35,059 nucleotides of DNA from Hydrogenophaga sp. GTDB lineage: Bacteria; Pseudomonadota; Gammaproteobacteria; Burkholderiales; Burkholderiaceae_C. The stretch is from NCBI GenBank assembly GCA_016741995.1, contig JACVCO010000026.1:1-35059 (forward strand), written 5' to 3'. Positions 27,070 to 35,018 of this stretch are shown in pieces (the stretch's first letter is position 1; each line of letters opens with the position of its first letter). A program made the position numbers and the translations under genes. Below the pieces are notes generated by a model. It ran no database searches. It was not told the DNA's origin and worked only from the letters and a program-made list of their open reading frames with translations.

Positions 27070-27512
27070 GGTTTGCGGGCCGCCGCGCGCTCGGCGGCTT
27101 CGTTGGTGGCGGCCACGTCGGCCGCCACGGCCTCGGGGCCGGCGGCGCGCAGGCGCAGGCGCACGTGCAGCGCACATGCCACGAAGAGTGCGATGCACAG
27201 CAGCGTCTGCAACACCGCCATCAATGTGGACATGCCGCTTTCGCCGCTGGTGGCGCGCACCACGCCCTCGGTGAAGTACAGCCACACCAGCAAGCTCACC
27301 CAGCGGTAGGTGTACATGCGGTTCTTCAGCAGCCCGGCCAGCGGCAGGGCCAGCGGCAGCACCTTGATGGCCCACCACGAGCCGCCTTCGCGCAGCGGGG
27401 CGAGCCAGAGCTCCCAGGCGAGGCCGACCACGATCAGGCCGACGAGGCTGGCCACGGCCAAGTGGCGTGTGAAGGCCACGCGCGCGGCCGTTTCAGGGGT
27501 AGGGGATGACAT
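27066..27512 (-). CDS. DUF2069 integral membrane protein
   Basis: 148-residue inner membrane protein with about four hydrophobic segments: LAVASLVGLIVVGLAWELWL (18-37), WWAIKVLPLALPLAGLL, YRWVSLLVWLYFTEGVVRA and MAVLQTLLCIALFVACALHV. The motif WLYFTEGVVRA with flanking aromatic and basic residues is typical of DUF2069, a small proteobacterial family of unknown function. The C-terminal tail is Ala/Glu-rich (ADVAATNEAAERAAARKP). ATG 27512 opens the overlapping gene chain DUF2069 - FAD oxidase - lytic transglycosylase. It is divergent from the YihY-like gene, with 38 bases between starts. Confidence 0.8.
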   Translation of the reverse strand: MSSPTPETAARVAFTRHLAVASLVGLIVVGLAWELWLAPLREGGSWWAIKVLPLALPLAGLLKNRMYTYRWVSLLVWLYFTEGVVRATSGESGMSTLMAVLQTLLCIALFVACALHVRLRLRAAGPEAVAADVAATNEAAERAAARKP

Positions 27513-27550
27513 GCGGGCAGGGCAAAAAACGAGGCTGGCATGATACCGGC

Positions 27551-28792
27551 ATGACCTTGTCCGAGCGGCTCGAATCCTGGCCCGAACTCGCGCGCCGCTT
27601 CTGGAACGGCGTGCTGAATTTCCCTTGGCGCACCACGGCCATCACGCTGCGCGAGCGCTTCCGCGAAGACCGCCTGGGCATCACCGCCAGCAGCCTGACA
27701 TTCACCACCACGATTTCGCTGGTGCCGCTGTTCACCGTGGCGCTGGCCATCTTCAGCGCCTTCCCCATGTTCGAGCGGCTGCAGCGCACGTTGCAGCGCA
27801 GCCTGGTGGAAAGCCTGGTGCCCGAAAGCATTGCGCGCCCGGTGCTGCTGTACCTGAACCAGTTCGCGGCCAAGGCCGCGCAGATGGGCTGGGCCGGCGC
27901 GCTGGTGCTGCTGGTCACGGCGCTCGCGCTCATCCTCACCATCGACCGCAAGCTCAACGACATCTGGCGCGTGCGCCAGGTGCGCCCGATCACGCAACGC
28001 ATCCTGGTCTACTGGGCGGTGCTCACGCTGGGGCCGCTGCTGCTGGCCGGCAGCGTGGCTGTTACCAGCTACGCCATCGGTGGCCCGCGCGAACTGGCGG
28101 CGCTGCCCGCGCCGCTGCGCTTCCTGCTCGACTCGCTGCAGTTGTTGATGGTGACCGGTGGCCTGGCCGCGCTGTACCGCTACGTGCCGAACACGCGTGT
28201 GCGTTGGAGCCACGCGCTCATCGGGGGCTTCTTCGCGGCGGTGGCGCTGGAGGTGGCCAAGGGCGGGCTGGCCCTGTACCTCAAGCAGGTGCCCACGTTC
28301 TCGGTGCTCTATGGCACGTTTGCCACCGCCCCGATCCTGTTGGTGTGGATTTACCTGGCCTGGGTGATCGTGTTGCTGGGCGCGGTGATCGCGGCCTACC
28401 TGCCCAGCCTGCTGGCTGGTGTGGCCCGCCGGGGCGACACGCCGGGCTGGAGCTTCCAGCTGGCGCTGGAGGTGTTGGCGCAACTGCACGCGGCACGCGC
28501 GGACGCCCCGAGAGGCCAGAGCCTGGAAGCGCTGGCCCATTCGCTGCGCGTGGAGGCCTTGCAGCTCGAGGAACCGGTGGCCGCGCTGGTGGCGGTGGAT
28601 TGGCTGGGCCGGCTCGACGAAGAGGGCGAGCGCTACGTGCTGCTCATCGACCCTTCGCAAACCGCGCTCGGGCCACTGATGGAGCGCTTGCTGCTCTCGC
28701 GCCAGGGCGCCACCGCGCGCTTGTGGGACCAAAGCCGCTGGGCGGCCATGACGGTGGCCGAGGCGCTGCCCGAGCCGCTGCGCCTGCGCTAG
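27551..28792 (+). CDS. YihY/BrkB-family inner membrane protein
   Basis: 413-residue member of the YihY (UPF0761/BrkB) family, function not established; it is often mis-named ribonuclease BN. The N-terminal half has six predicted membrane helices. Family motifs: TASSLTFTTTISLVPLFTVA (about residues 54-73), ALILTIDRKLNDIWRVR, LYRYVPNTRVRWSHALIGGF, FSVLYGTFATAPILLVWIYL and AWVIVLLGAVIAAYLP. The C-terminal 110 residues are soluble, Leu/Ala-rich and winged-helix-like (QSLEALAHSLRVEALQLEEP; AALVAVDWLGRLDEEGERYV), as in longer family members. ATG 27551 is preferred over the upstream in-frame ATG at 27506, which lies within the divergent DUF2069 gene. It is convergent with the P450 gene, three bases apart. 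Confidence 0.85.
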   Translation: MTLSERLESWPELARRFWNGVLNFPWRTTAITLRERFREDRLGITASSLTFTTTISLVPLFTVALAIFSAFPMFERLQRTLQRSLVESLVPESIARPVLLYLNQFAAKAAQMGWAGALVLLVTALALILTIDRKLNDIWRVRQVRPITQRILVYWAVLTLGPLLLAGSVAVTSYAIGGPRELAALPAPLRFLLDSLQLLMVTGGLAALYRYVPNTRVRWSHALIGGFFAAVALEVAKGGLALYLKQVPTFSVLYGTFATAPILLVWIYLAWVIVLLGAVIAAYLPSLLAGVARRGDTPGWSFQLALEVLAQLHAARADAPRGQSLEALAHSLRVEALQLEEPVAALVAVDWLGRLDEEGERYVLLIDPSQTALGPLMERLLLSRQGATARLWDQSRWAAMTVAEALPEPLRLR

Positions 28793-28795
28793 GCC

Positions 28796-30085
28796 TCAAC
28801 CCTTGGCCTGGCCCGTGGTGAACGGCGCCGCCAGAAACCCCCGGAAGCGCGCCCGACCGCCGCGCGTGGGCGCTGTGGTGAGTTGGTAGCCCGGAAAGCG
28901 GCGCAGGAAACGGCCGATGGCGATGCGGCCTTCGAGCCGCGCCAGGCTCAGGCCCGCGCACTGGTGGATGCCGAAGCCGAAGGCCAGGTGCTTGTTGGGC
29001 TCGCGCGCGATGTCCAGCGCCTCGGGGTCGGCGAACTGTGCCGGGTCGCGGTTGGCGGCACCGATGCACAGCGTCACCAGTGTGCCCGCGGGCAGATCGA
29101 GTTCGCCGATGCGCACGTCCTTCACGGCGCGGCGGTTGCCGAGCTGGTTCGACGATTCGTAGCGCAGGAACTCGTCCACCGCGCGGTCGAGCACGGCCAC
29201 TTCCTCGCCGTCGTTCATGCGTTGCAACAGCTGCGCGCGCACGGTGGGGTGCTCGTGCAGCGCCACCAGCGCGTTGCCGATCAGGTTGGTGGTGGTCTCA
29301 TGCCCGGCGTTGAGCAGGAAGATGCAGTTCTGCAGCAGTTCCATCTCGCTCAGTTGTTCGCCATCGGCCTCGCCCTGGATCAGGCGCGTGAGCACGTCGC
29401 GTTCCGGGTCGCCGGGTGCCAGGCGGCGTGCCGCCACCAGCGTGCGCAGGTAGTCGCACATCTCGGTCACGGCGCGGTGGCCACGCTCGGCCTGCGCGGG
29501 CGTGATCGTGGGTTCCAGCGCCCCCAGGATGGCGAGCGACCAGTCGCGCAGCGGGCCGCGTTCGGCGTGCGGCACACCCAGCAGGTTGCCGATGATCTCC
29601 ACCGGGATGGCGGCCGCGAAGTTCTCGATCAGGTCCCCGCCCTCGTGCGCGGCGATGTGGTCTAGCAGGCGGTCCACCAGCTCGACCAGGCCGGCCTCCA
29701 TGTCGGCGATGGCGCGGCGCGTGAGCGCGCCCATGATCAGGCGGCGCACGCGGGTGTGCAGCGGCGGGTCGTTGAACACCAGGCTGGTGGTGTGGTGCTG
29801 GAACAGCGGCGAGCCCTGGCCGTACTTGGGGCCGAACTCCACGTGCTTGTCGGAGCTGAAGGCCTGCGCGTCGCGGTACACGGCGGCCAGGTCGGCCCAG
29901 CGCGTGAGGAACACCGAACCGTCGGGCATGCGCTTGATGGGCTCGTGCTCGCGCAGGGCGCGGTACACCGGGTAGGGGTTGGTGAAGAAATCGGGCGGCA
30001 GGGCGCGCAGGTCGAAGGTGTGGGCAATCGCGTTCGCGCGCGCAGCCGTCATCGGCGGGGTGATGTCGTCGGCGGTGATCGTCAT
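28796..30085 (-). CDS. Cytochrome P450
   Basis: 429-residue soluble bacterial P450 monooxygenase. Visible motifs: I-helix LLNAGHETTTNLIG (AGHETT at 260-265, oxygen activation), K-helix ExxR (E305-R308, EFLR), and heme-ligand loop FGFGIHQCAGLSLARLEG with thiolate Cys376. The N-terminus has the familiar FFTNPYPVYRALRE and VEFGPKYGQGSPLFQHHTTS. Overall layout is of CYP107/CYP109-like or terpene/fatty-acid hydroxylating class I enzymes that need a separate ferredoxin and reductase; neither is encoded nearby. Substrate unknown. ATG 30085 overlaps the stop of the upstream hydrolase gene by four bases. It is the last gene of metY-hydrolase-P450. Confidence 0.93.
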   Translation of the reverse strand: MTITADDITPPMTAARANAIAHTFDLRALPPDFFTNPYPVYRALREHEPIKRMPDGSVFLTRWADLAAVYRDAQAFSSDKHVEFGPKYGQGSPLFQHHTTSLVFNDPPLHTRVRRLIMGALTRRAIADMEAGLVELVDRLLDHIAAHEGGDLIENFAAAIPVEIIGNLLGVPHAERGPLRDWSLAILGALEPTITPAQAERGHRAVTEMCDYLRTLVAARRLAPGDPERDVLTRLIQGEADGEQLSEMELLQNCIFLLNAGHETTTNLIGNALVALHEHPTVRAQLLQRMNDGEEVAVLDRAVDEFLRYESSNQLGNRRAVKDVRIGELDLPAGTLVTLCIGAANRDPAQFADPEALDIAREPNKHLAFGFGIHQCAGLSLARLEGRIAIGRFLRRFPGYQLTTAPTRGGRARFRGFLAAPFTTGQAKG

Positions 30086-30900
30086 GCTTGCAGGAAGTCG
30101 CGGATCGCGAACAGCGTGGCGTCGGGGGTCTCGGTCATCTGGTGGTGGCCCACCGGCAGCGTGGCCACTTTCACTGCCTTGCCCGCGGCCTTGGCGGTGT
30201 CGATCAAGGGTTGAGCCGCCCGGGCCTGGGTCATCTGGTCGAGCGCGCCGAGCACGAACAGCACCGGGCAGGTGAGGGCCTTCATCGCGGCTTCGCCGTT
30301 GGCGTAGCGGTCGCAGGCCACGAAGCCGCGGTGGAACACGTTGACCTTCAGGTTGCTGCGCAGCACACGGCGGCCCAGCGCCAGGCTGGCGCCGTAGATC
30401 CAGGTGCCGGGGCCGAAGGCCGAGGGCGGTGCGGCCAGCGTGCTGCGGCTGAACACGTTCACCATCTTCAACGCCTTCTCGGGCTCGTTCAAGGACGATT
30501 CGATCAGCGCGGGCGAGACCTTCATCGGGTAGGCCGTGCCCACCAGCACCGCGTGCGTGATGCGCTCCTTCAGCCGCCCGGCGGCCTCCAGCGCAATGAG
30601 CGAACCCCAGCTGTGGCCCACCAACGCGGCGCGCTGCACGCCCGCGGCGTCGAGCAGCGCGGCGATGAAGTCGGCCGCCTGTTCCACCGAGGCCGGGGCT
30701 TCGCCCTGGCTGCGTGCGTGGCCCGGCAGATCAACCGCGAGCACGTTGAAGCCGTGGTGGGCCAGGTAGCGGCTTTGCAGGATCCAGACGCTGTGGTCGT
30801 TGAGCACGCCGTGGATGAAGACCACGGTGGGTTTGGCGGCGTCGAAGGGCTTGCCGCCGGTGTAGCAGTAGGTTGTGGCGCCGTTGACGAGGAGTTCCAT
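30082..30900 (-). CDS. Alpha/beta hydrolase between metY and the P450
   Basis: 272-residue alpha/beta-hydrolase with PTVVFIHGVLNDHSVWILQS (oxyanion HG), VLAVDLPGHARSQG and nucleophile elbow LVGHSWGSLIALEA (Ser97). The acid is in VLGALDQMT and the base His is in LPVGHHQMT near the C-terminus. There is no signal peptide, and the cap region is of normal size, so it is likely a cytoplasmic esterase or thioesterase-like enzyme. Its start overlaps the metY stop by one base (TGATG) and its stop overlaps the P450 start, so it is tightly coupled on both sides. The substrate is unknown; the P450 product or a short acyl ester is a plausible guess only. Confidence 0.87.
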   Translation of the reverse strand: MELLVNGATTYCYTGGKPFDAAKPTVVFIHGVLNDHSVWILQSRYLAHHGFNVLAVDLPGHARSQGEAPASVEQAADFIAALLDAAGVQRAALVGHSWGSLIALEAAGRLKERITHAVLVGTAYPMKVSPALIESSLNEPEKALKMVNVFSRSTLAAPPSAFGPGTWIYGASLALGRRVLRSNLKVNVFHRGFVACDRYANGEAAMKALTCPVLFVLGALDQMTQARAAQPLIDTAKAAGKAVKVATLPVGHHQMTETPDATLFAIRDFLQA

Positions 30901-32207
30901 CACGCGGCCTTTTCTGCGGCCTTGAGCGCGCGCTTGAGGTCGTCGATCAGGTCGTCCGCATCTTCCAGGCCGATGGACAGCCGGATGGTGCCGGGCCCGA
31001 TGCCCGCGCCCGCCAGCGCCTCGTCGCTCATGCGGAAATGCGTCGTGCTCGCGGGGTGGATCACCAGCGAGCGGCAGTCGCCCACGTTGGCCAGGTGGCT
31101 GAAGATCTTGAGCGCTTCGATGAAGGCGCGCCCCTGCGCACGCGAGCCCTTGATGTCGAAGCTGAACACCGAGCCCGCGCCGCGCGCGCCGAAGCGCAGC
31201 AGCTTGTTGGCCAGCGCGTGGCTGGGGTGCGATTCGATCAACGGGTGGCCCACGCGGCCCACCAGCGGGTGGCTGGCCAGGAACTGCACCAGCTTCTCGG
31301 TGTTGGCCATGTGCCGGTCCATGCGCAGCGACAGCGTCTCGATGCCCTGCAGGATCAGCCACGCCGAGTGCGGGCTCATGCAGGCACCGAAATCGCGCAG
31401 GCCTTCGCGGCGTGCGCGCAGCAGGAACGCGCCCACCGTCGACTCCTCGGTGAACACCATGTTGTGGAAGCCCTCGTAGGGCGCGCTGAACTCCGGGTAA
31501 TGGCCCGCGGCGTCCCAGTCGAAGCTGCCGCCATCCACCAGCACGCCGCCGATGACGGTGCCGTGGCCGCTGAGGAACTTGGTGGCCGAGTGGTAGACGA
31601 GATCGGCACCCAGCTCCAGCGGCTTCACGAGGTAAGGGGTTGTCAGCGTTGAATCCACCAGCAAGGGCACCTTGGCCTCGTGCGCGATCTGCGCCACGGT
31701 GGGCATGTCCAGCACGTCCAGCCCGGGGTTGCCCACCGTCTCGCCGAAGAACAGCCGGGTGTTGGGCCGCACCGCCGCGCGCCAGCCGTCGATGTCGCCG
31801 GGCTTGACGAAGGTGGTGTCGATGCCGAAGCGGCGCAGGGTGTAGTGCAGCAGGTTCTGGCTGCCGCCGTAGAGTGCGGTGCTGGCCACGATGTGTGAGC
31901 CCGCGCCCATGAGCGTGGCCACCGCCAGATGCAGCGCGGCCTGGCCGCTGGCCGTGGCGATGGCACCGATACCGCCTTCCAGTGCCGCCACGCGCTGCTC
32001 GAGCACCGCGTTGGTCGGGTTGCTGATGCGGCTGTAGACGTGGCCGGCCCGCTCCAGGTTGAAGAGGGCGGCGGCGTGGTCGCTCGATTCGAAGACGAAC
32101 GAGGTGGTGAGGTGGATGGGCACGGCGCGCGCGCCGGTGGTGGGGTCGGGGGCGGCGCCCGCGTGCAGCGCGAGCGTGTCGAAGCCGGGGTCGGCATGGC
32201 CTGCCAT
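30900..32207 (-). CDS. metY: O-acetylhomoserine (or O-succinylhomoserine) sulfhydrylase-type PLP enzyme
   Basis: 435-residue Cys/Met-metabolism PLP enzyme that would form homocysteine (or a related thioether) from acylhomoserine and sulfide. Motifs: GFDTLALHAGAAPDPTTGAR, IHLTTSFVFESSDHAAALFN, the PLP-phosphate YSRISNPTNAVLEQRVAALE, ASGQAALHLA, and Schiff-base Lys210 in VYHSATKFLSGHG. The C-terminal domain ends TIRLSIGLEDADDLIDDLKR. Length (about 430) and the SATKFLSGHG block fit MetY rather than the shorter MetB/MetC. ATG 32207 is divergent from the CBS-domain gene with 95 bases between. A TATATT sequence (32248-32253) in the gap could be a -10, in either orientation unclear. It is followed immediately by an alpha/beta hydrolase and a P450. 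Confidence 0.93.
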   Translation of the reverse strand: MAGHADPGFDTLALHAGAAPDPTTGARAVPIHLTTSFVFESSDHAAALFNLERAGHVYSRISNPTNAVLEQRVAALEGGIGAIATASGQAALHLAVATLMGAGSHIVASTALYGGSQNLLHYTLRRFGIDTTFVKPGDIDGWRAAVRPNTRLFFGETVGNPGLDVLDMPTVAQIAHEAKVPLLVDSTLTTPYLVKPLELGADLVYHSATKFLSGHGTVIGGVLVDGGSFDWDAAGHYPEFSAPYEGFHNMVFTEESTVGAFLLRARREGLRDFGACMSPHSAWLILQGIETLSLRMDRHMANTEKLVQFLASHPLVGRVGHPLIESHPSHALANKLLRFGARGAGSVFSFDIKGSRAQGRAFIEALKIFSHLANVGDCRSLVIHPASTTHFRMSDEALAGAGIGPGTIRLSIGLEDADDLIDDLKRALKAAEKAA

Positions 32208-32302
32208 GGGGCGGTCTCCTCGGGTGGTTTTGCGATTTATTGTGGGCTATATTGGCCTCCCCACCGTTTGCGCGGGCGACACCGCGGCCGAGGAGCACCC
32301 AC

Positions 32303-32779
32303 ATGAAAGTCAGCGACATCCTGCGCGTCAAGGGCGGCACGCTCTACACCGTCTCCCCGGACGAGAGCCTGGAGCGCGCGGTGGAGGCCATGGCCGAATA
32401 CGACATCGGTTCGCTGGCCGTCATGGAGCACGGCGAGCTGGTGGGCATGCTGACCTTCCGCGAACTCATCGGCACGCTGGCGAAGAACCGCGGCCAGCTG
32501 GGTGGCAAAAGCGTGCGTTCGGTGATGGACGACCACCCCATGACCTGCACCCCCGAGACCGAACTCGAGCAGGTGCGGCCCATGATGCTGGAGCGGCACA
32601 CGCGCTACATGCCGGTGATGGAAGCCCGCATGCTCATGGGCGTCATCAGCTTCTACGACGTGGCCAAGGCCGTGGTGGACAGCCAGAACTTCGAGAACAA
32701 GATGCTCAAGGCCTACATCCGCGACTGGCCCGAGGAAGAGGCCCCGGCCGACCCGCCGCAACTCAAAGTGGCGCGCTGA
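32303..32779 (+). CDS. Tandem CBS-domain protein
   Basis: 158-residue protein made of one pair of CBS domains (Bateman module): residues about 1-62 (MKVSDILRVKGGTLYTVSPD, DIGSLAVMEHGELVGMLTFR) and 70-130 (VRSVMDDHPMTCTPETELEQ, RYMPVMEARMLMGVISFYDV). Such modules bind adenine nucleotides or SAM and act as energy or ligand sensors. A charged C-terminal tail (LKAYIRDWPEEEAPADPP) follows, without catalytic motifs. ATG 32303 follows AGGAG (32291-32295) by seven bases. Single-gene transcript ending in a strong terminator. Divergent from metY; the SAM/Met connection is suggestive but unproven. Confidence 0.9.
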   Translation: MKVSDILRVKGGTLYTVSPDESLERAVEAMAEYDIGSLAVMEHGELVGMLTFRELIGTLAKNRGQLGGKSVRSVMDDHPMTCTPETELEQVRPMMLERHTRYMPVMEARMLMGVISFYDVAKAVVDSQNFENKMLKAYIRDWPEEEAPADPPQLKVAR

Positions 32780-32800
32780 AGCGGCGCCAGCCCGCACAGA

Positions 32801-32830
32801 GAACGCCCCCTCGCGGGGCGTTCGTGTTTT
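32801..32830 (+). terminator. Rho-independent terminator after the CBS-domain gene
   Basis: GAACGCCCC (32801-32809) pairs with GGGGCGTTC (32815-32823) across CTCGC, followed by GTGTTTT. It lies between the convergent CBS and PHA depolymerase genes. On the minus strand no T-run follows, so it mainly serves the plus-strand gene. Confidence 0.88.
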
Positions 32831-34041
32831 CAGCCCATCGAGGCGTGGATGTGCTCGCGCACCCGCGGGTAGATCTGTGCGTTCCAGCGCCGCCCGCTGA
32901 ACACCCCGTAGTGCCCCACGCCGGTCTGGATGTGGTGCGTCTTGCGGTAGGGGCGCACGTTGGGGCACAGGTCCTGCGCGGCCACGGTCTGGCCGATGGC
33001 GCAGATGTCGTCGCGCTCGCCTTCCACCGTCATCAGCGCGGTGCGGCGGATGGCGGCGGGGTTCACCTTGCGGCCGCGGTACATGAGCTCACCGCGCGCC
33101 AGGTCGAAGGTCTGGAACACCTTTTCCACCGTCTCCAGGTAGAACTCGGCCGGCAGGTCGTTCACCGCCAGGTACTCCTCGTAGAAATCCTGGATGGTGC
33201 GGGCCTCGTCCACGCGGCCCTCGATCAGGTGGTCGACCATGGTGCGGAAAGACTGCTGGTGCCGCTCGGGGTTCATGCTCATGAAGGCGGTGAGCTGCAC
33301 GAAGCCCGGGTACACGCGGCGCATGTGGCCCGCGTGCGGCAGCGGCACGTGGCTGATCAGGTTCTTCTCGAACCAGTCGATGGGCTTGCTGGTGGCCAAG
33401 CGGTTCACCTCGGTGGGGTTGACGCGGCAGTCCACCGGGCCGGCCATCAGCGTGAGGCTGGCGGGCGTGGCGGGGTGGTCGTCTTCGGCCATCAGGGCGG
33501 TGGCGGCCAGTGCGGCCACGCAGGGCTGGCACACGCCCACCATGTGCGTGCCCGGGCCCACGGCGGTGGTGAACCGCATCATGTAGTCGATGTAGTCGTC
33601 CAGCCCGAAGGCGCCGTGGCGCAGGTGCACGTCGCGCGCGTTGTGCCAGTCGGTGATGTAGACGTCGTGGTCCTGCAGCAGGGTGCGCGCGGTTTCGCGC
33701 AGTAGCGTGGCGAAGTGGCCCGAGAGCGGCGCCACCAGCAGCACCGGCGGGCCAGGGTCGGCCATGCGCTTCTTGAAGTGCAGCAGGCTGCCGAAAGGCA
33801 GTTTGAGCTTCACCACCTCGTCCACCGCCACCGCTTCGCCGTTCACCATCGCCTCGCCGATGCCGTAGGGCGGGCGGCTGTGGGTGAGGCGCAGGCGGCC
33901 GAACAGGTCGCACTGCGCGGCGATCTGGCGTAGCCAGCTGCGCTCGGTGCGCGGCACCCACAGGGCAGAGGCCATGGCTTGCGCGGCCAGCCGCCACGGG
34001 GAAAGCAGGTCGGACTGGGTCTGGTAGGCCTGGTAGAGCAT
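32830..34041 (-). CDS. phaZ: Intracellular polyhydroxyalkanoate depolymerase
   Basis: Mobilises stored polyhydroxybutyrate by cleaving granule-bound polymer. The 403-residue protein matches the PhaZ family of betaproteobacteria: MLYQAYQTQSDLLSPWRLAA, then APLSGHFATLLRETARTLLQ, DVYITDWHNARDVHLRHG and the nucleophile region MVGVCQPCVAALAATALMAE. C171 occupies the catalytic Cys position known from Ralstonia PhaZ, in place of the usual Ser. Later HLIEGRVDEARTIQDFYEEY and the terminal THHIQTGVGHYGVFSGRRWN (active-site His) complete the signature. Start ATG 34041 is chosen from the conserved MLYQAY; the frame is open further upstream without support. No phaC or phasin gene is in the window. Confidence 0.92.
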   Translation of the reverse strand: MLYQAYQTQSDLLSPWRLAAQAMASALWVPRTERSWLRQIAAQCDLFGRLRLTHSRPPYGIGEAMVNGEAVAVDEVVKLKLPFGSLLHFKKRMADPGPPVLLVAPLSGHFATLLRETARTLLQDHDVYITDWHNARDVHLRHGAFGLDDYIDYMMRFTTAVGPGTHMVGVCQPCVAALAATALMAEDDHPATPASLTLMAGPVDCRVNPTEVNRLATSKPIDWFEKNLISHVPLPHAGHMRRVYPGFVQLTAFMSMNPERHQQSFRTMVDHLIEGRVDEARTIQDFYEEYLAVNDLPAEFYLETVEKVFQTFDLARGELMYRGRKVNPAAIRRTALMTVEGERDDICAIGQTVAAQDLCPNVRPYRKTHHIQTGVGHYGVFSGRRWNAQIYPRVREHIHASMG

Positions 34042-34180
34042 CGTGTGCCTCTTGTGGAGGGATGCGGTGCGTGCAGGCAAGTCCCGCGCCAGCCCGCGGG
34101 TGCACCGCCGCGGTGCCCGCGCCGCCCGTTCCTGTGGCACAGGCCTTGCTGCGCGCACCACGCACCCACTGGAGACGCCC

Positions 34181-34837
34181 ATGGCCACGGCAGAACTCAC
34201 CATCAGCAGCAAGAACTACGGCGCCTGGGCGCTGCGGGGCTGGCTCATGTGCAAGCTCTCGGGCCTGAAGTTCACCGAAAAGGTGATCCCGCCCGACGAC
34301 CCGTCGATGCGCGCCGAGATCCTGCTGCTCTCGGCCTCCATGCGCGTGCCCTCGCTGGTGCACGACGGCGTGACCGTGTGGGACGTGCTCGCCATCGGCG
34401 AGTACCTCAACGAGATCAAACCCAACGCCGGCCTGCTGCCGGCCGACCGCGCCGCGCGCGCCCACTGCCGCGCCATCTGCGGCGAAATGCATTCGGGCTT
34501 CACCGCGCTGCGTTCGTCGCTGCCGATGAACATCAAGGGCAGCTTTCCCGGCTTCAAGCTCTGGAGCCGCGCGCAGACGGATATCGATCGCATCGAAGCG
34601 ATCTGGACGGAGTGCCTGGCCACCTACGGCGGGCCCTGGCTCTTCGGCGCCAAACCCTGCATCGCCGACGCCATGTTCGCGCCGGTGGTGACGCGCTTCA
34701 TCACCTACGAGGTGGCGCTGGACCCGATGTGCGTGGCGTACTGCGACACGGTGATGGGCTTGCCGGCGATGAAGGAGTGGGTGGCGGCGGCGGAAGCGGA
34801 GCCGGACGAGATCGACGAGCTGGACGCGGAGTTCTGA
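34181..34837 (+). CDS. Glutathione S-transferase family protein
   Basis: 218-residue cytosolic GST. The N-terminal thioredoxin-like domain (about 1-82) begins LTISSKNYGAWALRGWLMCK, a common start for the zeta/theta-like bacterial group, with the cis-Pro in SMRVPSLVHDGVTVWD (the VPxL turn) and DVLAIGEYLNE that forms the glutathione site. The all-helical C-terminal domain has GPWLFGAKPCIADAMFAPVV (helix-6 N-capping box). The Ser/Asn near SSKNYG could be the thiolate-stabilising residue; the substrate is unknown. ATG 34181 follows GGAG (34171-34174) by six bases. Divergent from phaZ with 139 bases between starts, holding no visible gene. Confidence 0.88.
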   Translation: MATAELTISSKNYGAWALRGWLMCKLSGLKFTEKVIPPDDPSMRAEILLLSASMRVPSLVHDGVTVWDVLAIGEYLNEIKPNAGLLPADRAARAHCRAICGEMHSGFTALRSSLPMNIKGSFPGFKLWSRAQTDIDRIEAIWTECLATYGGPWLFGAKPCIADAMFAPVVTRFITYEVALDPMCVAYCDTVMGLPAMKEWVAAAEAEPDEIDELDAEF

Positions 34838-34900
34838 GTTTTCGCTCGCTGCGTGTGTGGCGGGCCGAGGGCTTGGGCTGTGTGGCCGGGGGCTTCACTG

Positions 34901-35018
34901 CGCAGCCCTTCGCTGCGCGAAGGGTGCCCTGCGGTGCCCTGCGGTGCTCGGGTGGGTGTGCCGCGGCGTAACTCGCTGCATGCGCTGCGCGCATTCCGCT
35001 CAAACAGACGCCGCGAGT
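34901..35018. repeat. Structured GC-rich intergenic repeat at the right edge
   Basis: The stretch after the GST gene contains nested repeats. There is a hairpin CCCTTCG/CGAAGGG (34906-34912 with 34918-34924), a 10-base tandem duplication GGTGCCCTGC (34923-34932, 34933-34942) and a second structure with outer arms GCGGCGT (34963-34969) and ACGCCGC (35008-35014). Inside this lies a perfect ATGCGC/GCGCAT hairpin (34980-34994), and ACTCGC pairs with GCGAGT (34971-34976, 35013-35018). No gene is seen. It resembles dispersed intergenic elements I recall from Comamonadaceae genomes; no second copy is in this window. Confidence 0.6.
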
